From Tenacibaculum adriaticum (GTDB lineage Bacteria; Bacteroidota; Bacteroidia; Flavobacteriales; Flavobacteriaceae), in assembly GCF_008124875.1 (NCBI RefSeq), contig NZ_VNIA01000003.1:248001-312000 (forward strand): a DNA stretch of 64,000 nucleotides, in the 5' to 3' direction. Position 1 is the stretch's first letter. Every line of letters begins with the position of its first letter. The notes under the pieces were generated by a model. It was not told the origin of the DNA. It did not search any database and saw only the letters and a list, made by a program, of their open reading frames with translations. Below, in pieces: positions 37,915 to 46,341 of this stretch. The translations under genes were made by a program, and so were the position numbers.

Positions 37915-38855
37915 TGATTAAAAACTACCTTAAAGCAGCACGCTTACGTACATTGCCACTATCAGTTTCTGGTATTATAGTTGGGAGTTTTTTAGGAGTG
38001 TTACATATAGATTACACTGTTCAATCAATGTCCTTTATGGAATTCTCTAAATGGTATCCTTGGGAAACTTCAATTTTCTGGTTAGCAATTTTAACTACAA
38101 TAGGTTTCCAAATCCTATCCAATTTCGCAAACGACTATGGAGATGGTGTAAAAGGAACAGATGATAACAGAAAAGGAGAAGCAAGAATGGTATCATCAGG
38201 AGTGATTTCTCCAAAACAAATGAAACGAGCTATGGTTGTTACTACAGTTCTTACATTAATAGTTGCTTTATTGTTAATCTATGTTTCCTTCGGAAAAGAA
38301 GATTTTTTGTTCTCTCTATTATTTTTTGGGTTAGGAATAGCTTCTATTGTTGCTGCGATTAAATACACCGTTGGTAAGTCCGCTTATGGTTATAGTGGCT
38401 TTGGAGATATTTTCGTATTTGTATTCTTTGGTTTGTTAGCAGTTGTAGGAACCTATTTTTTATATACAAAACAGCTTAATTTCACCATTTTCTTACCAGC
38501 ATTTTCAATCGGTTTGTTATCTACAGCGGTGTTAAATTTAAACAATATGCGAGATCGAGTAAACGATGCGTTAGTGGGTAAAAATACATTAGTAGTTAAA
38601 ATAGGAGCTGAATTTGCAAAATATTATCATTATTATCTTATTGGATCTTCTTTTTTATTTGCTCTTTTGTATACTGTAATTCATTTTCACTCTCCGTTTC
38701 AGTTTTTATTTGTCTTAGCTTATTTTCCTTTAGTAAAACATTTACTGTTTGTTGCTAAAAACAAAAATGAGATTGAATTAGACGGTGAACTTAAAAAAGT
38801 GGCGTTGAGTACATTTTTGTTTTCGATTCTATTTGGATTGGGACAAGTTTTGTAA
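37914..38855 (+). CDS. menA: 1,4-dihydroxy-2-naphthoate polyprenyltransferase
   Basis: Attaches the polyprenyl tail to DHNA in menaquinone synthesis. A 313-residue inner-membrane UbiA-family enzyme with about eight transmembrane helices. Start KNYLKAARLRTLPLSVSGII is typical of MenA. The first Asp-rich motif is NFANDYGDGVKGTDD (residues ~67-81) and the second LNNMRDRVNDALVGK (~210-224); both bind Mg-pyrophosphate. The start codon shares one base with the stop of the SPOR-like gene, so translation is coupled. First men gene of a men-rich run. Confidence 0.95.
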   Translation: MIKNYLKAARLRTLPLSVSGIIVGSFLGVLHIDYTVQSMSFMEFSKWYPWETSIFWLAILTTIGFQILSNFANDYGDGVKGTDDNRKGEARMVSSGVISPKQMKRAMVVTTVLTLIVALLLIYVSFGKEDFLFSLLFFGLGIASIVAAIKYTVGKSAYGYSGFGDIFVFVFFGLLAVVGTYFLYTKQLNFTIFLPAFSIGLLSTAVLNLNNMRDRVNDALVGKNTLVVKIGAEFAKYYHYYLIGSSFLFALLYTVIHFHSPFQFLFVLAYFPLVKHLLFVAKNKNEIELDGELKKVALSTFLFSILFGLGQVL

Positions 38856-38884
38856 ATTGCAGTACAACTAAATCATTTTACCTT

Positions 38885-39562
38885 ATGAAAATAACTTTCT
38901 ACGGTCACGCGTGTTTCGGTATTGAAATCAACGGGACAAATATTTTAATAGATCCATTTATTACAGGAAACCCATTGGCTGCTCATATCAAAGTTGATGA
39001 AGTTAAAGCTGATTATATTTTGTTAACACATGCACATCAAGATCATGTTTTAGATGTAGAACATATTGCAGAAAGAACAGAGGCAACTATTATTTCTAAT
39101 TTTGAGATTGTAAATTATTACACAGCTAAAAATTTAAAAGGTCATGGTGTAAATCATGGAGGAACTTTTAAAACGGATGTTTTTTCAGCTAAATATGTAA
39201 ATGCAATTCATACTTCTTCTTTTGCAGATGGTACTTACGGTGGACAACCAGGAGGTTTTGTAATAGAGACAGAAGGAAAAGCTCTTTATGTTGCTGGAGA
39301 TACGGCATTAACAATGGACATGAAATTGATTCCTATGCATAATAAAATTACTGCATCAATTCTACCGATTGGAGATAATTTTACTATGGGAATTAATGAT
39401 GCGATGTTGGCAAGTGAGTTTGTTGAATGTGATAAAGTAATAGGGTGTCACTACAATACATTTCCTCCAATTCAAATAGATACTCAGGCAGCAAAAGATA
39501 TATTTAAACGCGATCAAAAAGAATTGATTTTATTAGAAATAGGATCGTCAATAGAATTATAA
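38885..39562 (+). CDS. UPF0173-type metallo-hydrolase
   Basis: A 225-residue cytoplasmic metallo-beta-lactamase-fold hydrolase. Seen: MKITFYGHACFGIEINGTNI, ILIDPFITGNPLA, the metal motif LLTHAHQDHVLDVE (HxHxDH), NAIHTSSFADGTYGGQPGGF, LYVAGDTALTMDM, and the final GCHYNTFPPIQID. These are the hallmarks of the UPF0173 metal-dependent hydrolases, whose substrate is unknown. It lies 29 nt after menA and 1 nt before the SRPBCC gene, so it belongs to the men transcription unit; whether it acts in quinone synthesis is not known. Confidence 0.92.
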   Translation: MKITFYGHACFGIEINGTNILIDPFITGNPLAAHIKVDEVKADYILLTHAHQDHVLDVEHIAERTEATIISNFEIVNYYTAKNLKGHGVNHGGTFKTDVFSAKYVNAIHTSSFADGTYGGQPGGFVIETEGKALYVAGDTALTMDMKLIPMHNKITASILPIGDNFTMGINDAMLASEFVECDKVIGCHYNTFPPIQIDTQAAKDIFKRDQKELILLEIGSSIEL

Positions 39563-39563
39563 A

Positions 39564-40079
39564 ATGAAAGCAATCAAAATTATTTTAGGAATAATTTCTA
39601 CAGTAGCAGTGGTGTTTTTCTCTACGGGTTTAATAGTTAAAGAAACAAGTTATTCAACTCAGGTAAAAATAGAGAAACCGATTGCTGACGTTTTTACATT
39701 GTTTAATGATCCTTCAAAATTAAAAGAATGGATTCCAGAATTTAAATCTATTGACACGCTTGAAGAAAAACCAGGGAAAACAGGTAGTACTTATAAGATA
39801 ATTATTAAAAATAATGGTCAAGAAATTGTGATGAACGAAAAAATTCTAGCGTTTGTACCTAACGAAAAAGTTACCTTATTTTATAAGGTGGGAAATATGT
39901 TAAAGACAGATGACTACGTTTTTACTTCTGATGGAGAATTTACAATTATCACTAATAAATCAACTTGTAAAAGCGATAAGTATTTGCTGAGTTGTGTATT
40001 TCCTTATTTTAAATCAAAGTTTAAGGAGCAAAATCTAGCCTATTTAAATAATTTTAAAGCGCTTATAGAAAAGCAATAA
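39564..40079 (+). CDS. SRPBCC family protein
   Basis: A 171-residue protein with an N-terminal hydrophobic segment (AIKIILGIISTVAVVFFSTG), probably a membrane anchor or signal. It is followed by a START/SRPBCC-like ligand-binding fold (VKIEKPIADVFTLFNDPSKL, EWIPEFKSIDTLEEKPGKTG, FKEQNLAYLNNFKALIEKQ). Such folds bind hydrophobic ligands. The start ATG is 1 nt after the stop of the metallo-hydrolase gene, so the two are tightly coupled. A role in handling a lipid-soluble intermediate is a guess based on place alone. Confidence 0.8.
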   Translation: MKAIKIILGIISTVAVVFFSTGLIVKETSYSTQVKIEKPIADVFTLFNDPSKLKEWIPEFKSIDTLEEKPGKTGSTYKIIIKNNGQEIVMNEKILAFVPNEKVTLFYKVGNMLKTDDYVFTSDGEFTIITNKSTCKSDKYLLSCVFPYFKSKFKEQNLAYLNNFKALIEKQ

Positions 40080-40092
40080 TTATACATAAATT

Positions 40093-41139
40093 TTGATAAA
40101 GGCTACTTTTCATAAATACATTTTAAATTTTAAGCAACCTAGCGGAACCTCAAGAGGAGTTTTAAGAACTAAAGAAACTTATTTTTTAATGCTGTCTGAT
40201 GATGGTAAGCAAGGAATTGGAGAATGTGGTTTGTTTCGCGGTTTAAGTGTAGACGATAGTCTCGATTATGAAGAAAAGCTACAATGGGTTTGTGACAATA
40301 TCAATAAAGGATTGAATTTCTTGTTGGGAGAACTGGTAGACTTCCCTTCAATTCAATTTGGTTTAGAACAAGCTTTTTTATCATTAAAAAGTAAAGATCA
40401 ATTTTTATTATTTCCTTCAAATTTTACCTCAGGAAAAGATTCAATTTCTATCAATGGATTAATTTGGATGGGAGATCGAGATTTTATGAAATCTCAGATT
40501 AAACAAAAAATTAAAGAGGGGTTTTCATGCATAAAGATGAAAATAGGAGCGATTGATTTTGAGGAAGAAATTAATTTACTAAAATACATTCGGAACGAAT
40601 TTTCATCAAAAGACATTGAGTTAAGAGTAGATGCAAATGGAGCTTTTCATCCATCAACAGCTTTAGGGAAACTATCTCGTTTATCAGAATTCGATTTACA
40701 CTCTATAGAGCAACCTATAAAACAAGGTCAATGGCAAGAAATGGCTTTTTTATGTGAAAAAACACCGTTGCCAATTGCTTTAGATGAAGAATTAATTGGG
40801 GTTTTTTCTGTAACAAAAAAACAAGATTTACTACAAACAATACAACCACAATATATTATTTTGAAACCAAGTTTAGTAGGCGGTTTTAAGGGAAGTAGCG
40901 AGTGGATTCAATTAGCAGAACAGCAAAGTATTGGATGGTGGATTACATCGGCATTAGAAAGTAATGTTGGGTTGAATGCTATTGCACAATGGACGTATAC
41001 ATTGCAAAGTAAGATGCCGCAAGGACTCGGAACAGGAGGTTTGTTTACAAATAACTTCGAGAGTCCGTTAGAAGTTCAAAACGGTTGTTTGCAATATAGC
41101 ACAACTAAAAAATGGAGTTTTAATTTAAATCAGAATTAA
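40093..41139 (+). CDS. menC: o-Succinylbenzoate synthase
   Basis: Dehydrates SHCHC to o-succinylbenzoate in menaquinone synthesis; enolase superfamily. 348 residues. The start is TTG at 40093 (IKATFHKYILNFKQPSGTSR), since the conserved N-terminus begins there and the next in-frame ATG is about 32 codons inside. Seen: the catalytic Lys in CIKMKIGAIDFEEE, metal ligands in LRVDANGAF, HSIEQPIKQG and PIALDEELIG, and the second Lys in YIILKPSLVGGFKG. All expected active-site residues are present. CPBP protease and menE follow with 2- and 15-nt gaps. Confidence 0.93.
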   Translation: MIKATFHKYILNFKQPSGTSRGVLRTKETYFLMLSDDGKQGIGECGLFRGLSVDDSLDYEEKLQWVCDNINKGLNFLLGELVDFPSIQFGLEQAFLSLKSKDQFLLFPSNFTSGKDSISINGLIWMGDRDFMKSQIKQKIKEGFSCIKMKIGAIDFEEEINLLKYIRNEFSSKDIELRVDANGAFHPSTALGKLSRLSEFDLHSIEQPIKQGQWQEMAFLCEKTPLPIALDEELIGVFSVTKKQDLLQTIQPQYIILKPSLVGGFKGSSEWIQLAEQQSIGWWITSALESNVGLNAIAQWTYTLQSKMPQGLGTGGLFTNNFESPLEVQNGCLQYSTTKKWSFNLNQN

Positions 41140-41141
41140 GA

Positions 41142-42122
41142 ATGAATTTTATTCAACAAGCATATAAAGGAAGAAACGATTGGTATCATTATTTCGTAAC
41201 AATTCTTATTGTTTTTGTAGGATGGCAAATAATAGGTGTTGTACCCTTAATTGTTACAGCAGTAATGCACTCTAAAGATACCAATGATTTTTTAAGAGCT
41301 GCTTCCGATAATTTTATGAGCTTAGGAATTGATAAAAATCTTTTTTTGTTTTTAATGATTCTAACTTTTGTTGGTGGATTATTGGCCTTATTTTTATCGG
41401 TAAAATATATTCATAAAAGAAGTGTTAAAACACTCATAACAAGTAGAAAAAAAGTAGATTGGAGTCGTTTTTGGACTGGATTTTTACTTTGGGGAGTAGT
41501 CGCTATTGTAGTTACATTGGCTGGGGTTTATTTTACTCCTGAAACCTATACTTGGAATTTTAAACCTGTTCCGTTTTTTACGCTTTTAGTAGTTTCATTA
41601 TTGTTTTTGCCACTGCAAACAAGTTTTGAAGAATTATTATTTAGAGGATATTTTATGCAAGGTTTTGGTACTTGGTTTAAAAATAGATGGTTGCCGTTAA
41701 TTTTAACTTCAGTAATTTTTGGCTTGTTGCATGGTGCAAATCCAGAAGTAGAAAAATTAGGATACATTTCTATGGTTTTTTACATAGGGACGGGTTTGTT
41801 TTATGGTATTGTTACGTTAATGGATGAAGGAACCGAATTAGCTTTAGGGTTGCATGCAATAAATAATATTGTAGCAGCCATTTTTGTAACTACTGATTGG
41901 ACAGCTTTTCAAACGGATGCGTTGTATATAGACAGCGCAGATCCTTCTGTAGGTTTTGAAATGTTTTTTCCTGTTTTGGTTTTATATCCGCTGATGCTTT
42001 TGTTTTTTTCTAAGAAATATGGTTGGAAAAATTGGCAAGAAAAATTGTTAGGGAGAATTGAAAAACCTAAACTAGAATCTTCTTCAGATGATAGATTTAA
42101 TCTTATCGAGGATAGTTACTAG
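41142..42122 (+). CDS. CPBP family intramembrane metalloprotease
   Basis: A 326-residue inner-membrane protein with about eight transmembrane helices. The Abi/CAAX-like motifs are visible: EELLFRGYFMQGF (Glu-Glu at ~163-164, Arg ~168), GLLHGANPE (His ~197) and LGLHAINNIVAAIF (His ~237). These are the catalytic and metal residues of the CAAX protease and bacteriocin-processing enzyme family. It lies inside the men run with a 2-nt gap to menC and is surely cotranscribed. Its substrate is unknown. Confidence 0.92.
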   Translation: MNFIQQAYKGRNDWYHYFVTILIVFVGWQIIGVVPLIVTAVMHSKDTNDFLRAASDNFMSLGIDKNLFLFLMILTFVGGLLALFLSVKYIHKRSVKTLITSRKKVDWSRFWTGFLLWGVVAIVVTLAGVYFTPETYTWNFKPVPFFTLLVVSLLFLPLQTSFEELLFRGYFMQGFGTWFKNRWLPLILTSVIFGLLHGANPEVEKLGYISMVFYIGTGLFYGIVTLMDEGTELALGLHAINNIVAAIFVTTDWTAFQTDALYIDSADPSVGFEMFFPVLVLYPLMLLFFSKKYGWKNWQEKLLGRIEKPKLESSSDDRFNLIEDSY

Positions 42123-42137
42123 AATTTGAAAAATCTG

Positions 42138-43175
42138 ATGAGTAAGAACTTTCATAAAAATTTTCGTCTTAATGAGGTATCATTTTCTTCCTCAAAAGAA
42201 ATAATAGAATTTGCATCGTCAATTTCTATTTCTGCTCAGAATTTTTTAACCGATTGGTTTACAGAAGATGAGTTTATAGTTGTTCAGACTTCTGGTTCTA
42301 CTGGAAAACCGAAACCTATTCAGCTTAAAAAAGAGTTCATGAAAAACTCTGCGTTGGCTACAGGTGAGTTTTTCAATTTACCTGAAAAAACAACTGCACT
42401 TTTATGTTTGTCTATAGACTATATAGCAGGGAAAATGATGTTGGTTCGAGCGTTTACTTTAGGTTGGGATTTAGATGTTGTTGAACCAGTTTCTAACCCA
42501 CTTTCATCTGTAGAGAAGCAATATGATTTTTGTGCAATGGTACCTATGCAGTTGCAAAATTCTTTATATGATTTAGATAAGGTAAAAAAACTCATTGTAG
42601 GTGGAGGAGTGGTTTCTAATGATCTTATCAATAAAATTCAAGATGTAAAAACCGAAATTTTTGCCACCTATGGTATGACCGAAACCATCACGCATATTGC
42701 GGTTAAAAAGCTAAATAACTTCGATTTTGCTCCTGTTTTTTATCAAACTTTACCTGATGTAACGATTTATAAAGATCAAAGAAATTGTTTACTTATTAAA
42801 GCTCCAAAAGTGGCAGATGAATTAATAATAACAAACGATGTAGTTGAATTAATTTCTGACACAGAATTTGAATGGTTAGGACGTTTTGATAATGTAATTA
42901 ATTCAGGAGGGATAAAATTACACCCTGAAAAAATTGAAGAAAAATTATCCAAAATAATCAACAGTCGATTTTTTGTGGCAGGAGTTTCGGATGCTGTTTT
43001 GGGAGAAAAATTAATTTTGGTTATTGAGGGGGTTGAAACAAAAATTAACTTTTCAACTATTGATGATTTAACTAAATATGAAATCCCAAAAGCAATTTAT
43101 TTTGTGGATGAATTTGTTGAAACAGAAACAAAAAAAATCCAACGTTTTTTTACGTTGGATTTGTTAAATTTATAA
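42138..43175 (+). CDS. menE: o-Succinylbenzoate-CoA ligase (short AMP-binding enzyme)
   Basis: Activates o-succinylbenzoate to its CoA ester. I use the ATG at 42138 (MSKNFHKNFRLNEVSF); a TTG at 42126 is also in frame. 345 residues is short for an ANL-family ligase (E. coli MenE is about 450), but Bacteroidota MenE is usually compact. Seen: the P-loop VVQTSGSTGKPKPIQL, LCLSIDYIAGKMMLVRA, FATYGMTETITHIAVK, WLGRFDNVINSGGIKLHPEK and the C-terminal catalytic Lys in TETKKIQRF. The last 40 nt of coding sequence include an 11-bp hairpin (43135-43162). Confidence 0.92.
   Translation: MSKNFHKNFRLNEVSFSSSKEIIEFASSISISAQNFLTDWFTEDEFIVVQTSGSTGKPKPIQLKKEFMKNSALATGEFFNLPEKTTALLCLSIDYIAGKMMLVRAFTLGWDLDVVEPVSNPLSSVEKQYDFCAMVPMQLQNSLYDLDKVKKLIVGGGVVSNDLINKIQDVKTEIFATYGMTETITHIAVKKLNNFDFAPVFYQTLPDVTIYKDQRNCLLIKAPKVADELIITNDVVELISDTEFEWLGRFDNVINSGGIKLHPEKIEEKLSKIINSRFFVAGVSDAVLGEKLILVIEGVETKINFSTIDDLTKYEIPKAIYFVDEFVETETKKIQRFFTLDLLNL
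43135..43162 (-). terminator. Terminator hairpin lying inside the menE 3' coding end
   Basis: AAATCCAACGT pairs perfectly with ACGTTGGATTT (11 bp) around TTTTTT. Read leftwards, the stem is followed by an unbroken T-tract (43137-43131), so it should end transcription of the convergent zinc-ribbon gene at 43186. On the plus strand the following T-run is weaker. Confidence 0.8.
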
Positions 43176-43185
43176 ATGTTGATTT

Positions 43186-43788
43186 TTATCTATCAACTTC
43201 TAAGAACTTTTTATCGTCAAAAGCTTGTTGGTATTCTAGTAAAGAAATTCCGTATCTTTCAGCATTATAGTTAACTTCTTTATCAATTTTATAAAGCTTA
43301 CTTTTTCTTTTAATTTCCATTGAATTTGCTATAACAAAAACAGAATCTGCGGTTACTTTGGTTATTTTTAGTGTAGAATATCCTTTTTCAGATGATTTAT
43401 ACTCTATAATATCATTAACTTTAGGTGAATTAATATAGCTAACTACATCTTTATCATGTTTTTTGGCAGAGTAAATTCCAAATGCAATTAATGCACCTAT
43501 AACTAGAGACCCTATCCAATGTGTAATAGGAGTTTTGGTAGTTCTTTTTACATTATCATGAGCTAATTTAAGTTGTTCACTCATCTCTTTACGTTCGTAA
43601 GTGACTTTACAATGATTACATTCTGAAACCCCTTTTTTACCTAACGGAAAAATAGGGATCCAATAAATATAAAAATATCTCCCAAAAATACTTATGGTGT
43701 GAGAAGTTTGCTGTTCGCAGTGGTTACATTTTACTCCACTTACTTTATCGCTTTTTAAATGAGTGCCTTTAGTTCCGTAAAAAATCAT
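43186..43788 (-). CDS. Zinc-ribbon membrane protein
   Basis: A 200-residue protein starting MIFYGTKGTHLKSDKV. It has a zinc-ribbon formed by CNHCEQQ (about 20-23) and CNHCKVTYERKE (about 57-60), with YFYIYWIPIFPLGKK between them, an arrangement seen in small membrane-associated zinc-ribbon proteins. One transmembrane helix follows (about 92-106, IGSLVIGALIAFGIY), then a ~90-residue C-terminal domain (VNDIIEYKSSEKGYSTLKIT, DSVFVIANSMEIKRKSKLYK) of beta character. Function unknown. Single gene, convergent to menE. Confidence 0.75.
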   Translation of the reverse strand: MIFYGTKGTHLKSDKVSGVKCNHCEQQTSHTISIFGRYFYIYWIPIFPLGKKGVSECNHCKVTYERKEMSEQLKLAHDNVKRTTKTPITHWIGSLVIGALIAFGIYSAKKHDKDVVSYINSPKVNDIIEYKSSEKGYSTLKITKVTADSVFVIANSMEIKRKSKLYKIDKEVNYNAERYGISLLEYQQAFDDKKFLEVDR

Positions 43789-43834
43789 AGTTTTAAATTC
43801 TTGGGTTAGTTATTGAAAGTTAAATGTATAAAAA

Positions 43835-43863
43835 AAATCCAAAGCACTAAAGCATTGGATTTA
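43835..43863 (-). terminator. Terminator after yebC
   Basis: AAATCCAA-GC pairs with GC-TTGGATTT around an ACTAAA loop, with T-tract on the minus strand. It ends the leftward yebC transcript. Confidence 0.75.
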
Positions 43864-43885
43864 ATTGATTTTATTAAATGAAAAA

Positions 43886-44602
43886 TTACATTTCCATAGA
43901 ATGATACACGTTTTGCACGTCATCATCTTCTTCTAATTTTTCCAATAGTTTTTCAACTTCTTCTTGCTGTTCTTCAGTAAGTTTAGTTGTTGTTGTAGGG
44001 ATGCGTTCAAAACCAGAAGAAAGAATTTCTAAGTCATTTTCTTCTAAATATTTTTGAATGGCACCATATTGCTCAAACGGAGCATAAATCATTATTCCGT
44101 CTTCGTCTTTAAATACCTCTTCAACTTCAAACTCGATCATTTCTAATTCGAATTCTTCTAAATCCATCTTTAAAGTTTCTTCGTTAATTCTGAAGTTACA
44201 GGTATGGTCGAACATAAAAACTACCGAACCAGAGGTTCCTAAGTTTCCATTACACTTGTTAAAAGCAGCTCGAACATTAGCAACAGTCCTGTTGTTGTTA
44301 TCGGTTGCAGTTTCTACAACAACGGCAATACCGTGAGGAGCATATCCTTCAAAAAGTGTTTCTTTATAGTTAGCAGTGTCTTTATCGGATGCTTTTTTTA
44401 TGGCGCGTTCAACATTGTCTTTTGGCATGTTTGCGGCCTTTGCATTTTGTATTACCGCACGTAAACGTGCATTAGTTTCTGGGCTAGGTCCGCCTTCTTT
44501 TACAGCCATCACTATATCTTTACCAATTCTGGTAAAGGTTTTTGCCATTGCAGACCAACGTTTCATTTTTCTTGCTTTCCTAAATTCGAATGCTCTTCCC
44601 AT
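43886..44602 (-). CDS. yebC: YebC/PmpR family protein
   Basis: A 238-residue cytoplasmic protein of the three-domain YebC family, described as DNA-binding regulators and, more recently, as factors that help ribosomes translate proline-rich stretches. Seen: GRAFEFRKARKMKRWSAMAK (family start), ARLRAVIQNAKAANMPKDNV, ETLFEGYAPHGIAVVVETAT and NGNLGTSGSVVFMFDHTCNF. Length is standard. The C-terminus is strongly acidic (EEVEKLLEKLEEDDDVQNVY). It follows the carboxylase gene by 40 nt and may share its transcript. Confidence 0.96.
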   Translation of the reverse strand: MGRAFEFRKARKMKRWSAMAKTFTRIGKDIVMAVKEGGPSPETNARLRAVIQNAKAANMPKDNVERAIKKASDKDTANYKETLFEGYAPHGIAVVVETATDNNNRTVANVRAAFNKCNGNLGTSGSVVFMFDHTCNFRINEETLKMDLEEFELEMIEFEVEEVFKDEDGIMIYAPFEQYGAIQKYLEENDLEILSSGFERIPTTTTKLTEEQQEEVEKLLEKLEEDDDVQNVYHSMEM

Positions 44603-44642
44603 TTCCTGAAATATGTTTTTTAAAAATTGATGTCAAAAATAA

Positions 44643-46286
44643 TTAAACTTGAATAACTCCCAAATTAAATTGCTTTTCAATTGGAGCGTGATTTGCAGCT
44701 TCAATTCCCATAGAAATCCATGTTCTGGTATCTAACGGGTTGATAACTCCGTCTGTCCAAATTCTTGCGGCGGCGTAATATGGGGAAATTTGCTCGTCGT
44801 AACGAGACTTTATCTTGTTAAATAATTCTTCTTCTTTTTCTTTGGTAATTTCTTCGCCTTTCTTTTTTAAAGAAGCAGTTTCAATTTGTAGTAGTACTTT
44901 TGCTGCTGATGCTCCACTCATAACAGCTAACTCTGCACTTGGCCACGCGGCAATTAAACGGGGATCATATGCTTTACCACACATTGCATAGTTCCCTGCC
45001 CCATAAGAATTACCAATTACAATGGTAAATTTTGGTACAACAGAGTTGCTCACAGCATTCACCATTTTAGCTCCGTCTTTAATAATTCCTCCGTGTTCAG
45101 ATTTACTTCCAACCATAAAACCTGTAACATCTTGTAAAAAGACTAACGGAATTTTCTTTTGGTTACAATTAGCTATAAAACGAGTAGCTTTATCAGCAGA
45201 ATCAGAATAGATAACACCACCAAACTGCATTTCACTAGGTTTGGTTTTGGCTTTGGTAGTTTTTACAATTTTACGTTGATTAGCTACAATACCAACTGCC
45301 CAACCGTCAATACGAGCATAACCCGTAATAATAGTTTGTCCGTAGCCCGCTTTATATTCATCTAATTCAGAATTATCAACCATACGCTCTATGATTTCCA
45401 TCATGTCATACTGTTCATTGCGAGCTTTTGGGAGTATGCCAAAAATCTCGTTCTCGTCCTTTTTGGGAGGCAATGCACTTGCCCGGTTATAACCAGCTTT
45501 GTCAAAATCACCGATTTTATCCATGACGCTTTTAATTCTGTCTAAAGCATCTTTATCGTCTTTTGCTTTATAATCAGTAACACCAGAGACTTCGCAATGT
45601 GTAGTTGCGCCACCTAACGTTTCATTGTCAATACTTTCTCCGATAGCGGCTTTTACTAAATAGCTTCCTGCTAAAAAAATACTTCCAGTTTTGTCAACAA
45701 TTAAAGCTTCATCGCTCATAATTGGCAAATAGGCTCCACCTGCAACACAACTTCCCATCACAGCAGCAATTTGGGTAATTCCCATACTGCTCATCACTGC
45801 ATTGTTTCTGAAAATTCTTCCGAAGTGTTCTTTATCTGGAAAAATTTCATCTTGCATTGGAAGGTAAACTCCAGCAGAATCCACTAAATAGATAATAGGT
45901 AATTTATTTTCAATCGCGATTTCTTGCGCGCGTAAATTCTTTTTTCCTGTGATAGGGAACCAAGCTCCAGCTTTTACAGTAGCATCGTTAGCAACAATAA
46001 TACATTGTTTTCCTTTTACGTAACCTATTTTTACAACAACTCCGCCAGATGGACAACCTCCATGCTCTTTGTACATACCTTCGCCAGCAAAAGCACCGAT
46101 TTCAATGGATTTTGATTTGCGATCTAATAAATAATCAATACGCTCACGAGCAGTCATTTTACCTTTCTCATGGTGTTTTTTAATCCGATTTTCACCACCT
46201 CCTAGTTTAACTTTTGCTAATTTTTGACGTAGTTCTGATAAAAGTAATTTATTATGATCTTCGTTTTTGTTGAAGTTAATATCCAT
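44643..46286 (-). CDS. Acyl-CoA carboxylase beta subunit (methylcrotonyl-CoA carboxylase-like)
   Basis: The carboxyltransferase subunit of a biotin-dependent acyl-CoA carboxylase, 547 residues. Seen: GKMTARERIDYLLDRKS, KEHGGCPSGGVVVKIGYVKG, IIYLVDSAGVYLPMQDEIFP, GIFPDKEHFGRIF-like spacing, PLVFLQDVTGFMVGSKSEHG, and FTIVIGNSYGAGNYAMCGKA. The length and the GVYLPMQDEIFPDKEHFGRI stretch match the MCC beta branch (leucine catabolism) better than propionyl-CoA carboxylase. No biotin-carboxylase alpha subunit is adjacent. Next to the glyoxylate-shunt regulator, so a link to acetyl-CoA production is possible. Confidence 0.92.
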   Translation of the reverse strand: MDINFNKNEDHNKLLLSELRQKLAKVKLGGGENRIKKHHEKGKMTARERIDYLLDRKSKSIEIGAFAGEGMYKEHGGCPSGGVVVKIGYVKGKQCIIVANDATVKAGAWFPITGKKNLRAQEIAIENKLPIIYLVDSAGVYLPMQDEIFPDKEHFGRIFRNNAVMSSMGITQIAAVMGSCVAGGAYLPIMSDEALIVDKTGSIFLAGSYLVKAAIGESIDNETLGGATTHCEVSGVTDYKAKDDKDALDRIKSVMDKIGDFDKAGYNRASALPPKKDENEIFGILPKARNEQYDMMEIIERMVDNSELDEYKAGYGQTIITGYARIDGWAVGIVANQRKIVKTTKAKTKPSEMQFGGVIYSDSADKATRFIANCNQKKIPLVFLQDVTGFMVGSKSEHGGIIKDGAKMVNAVSNSVVPKFTIVIGNSYGAGNYAMCGKAYDPRLIAAWPSAELAVMSGASAAKVLLQIETASLKKKGEEITKEKEEELFNKIKSRYDEQISPYYAAARIWTDGVINPLDTRTWISMGIEAANHAPIEKQFNLGVIQV

Positions 46287-46341
46287 GGTTGTTTGTTTGC
46301 GTTGGCTAAAATAAGAAATTAGCTTAAAATCTTCAATACTA

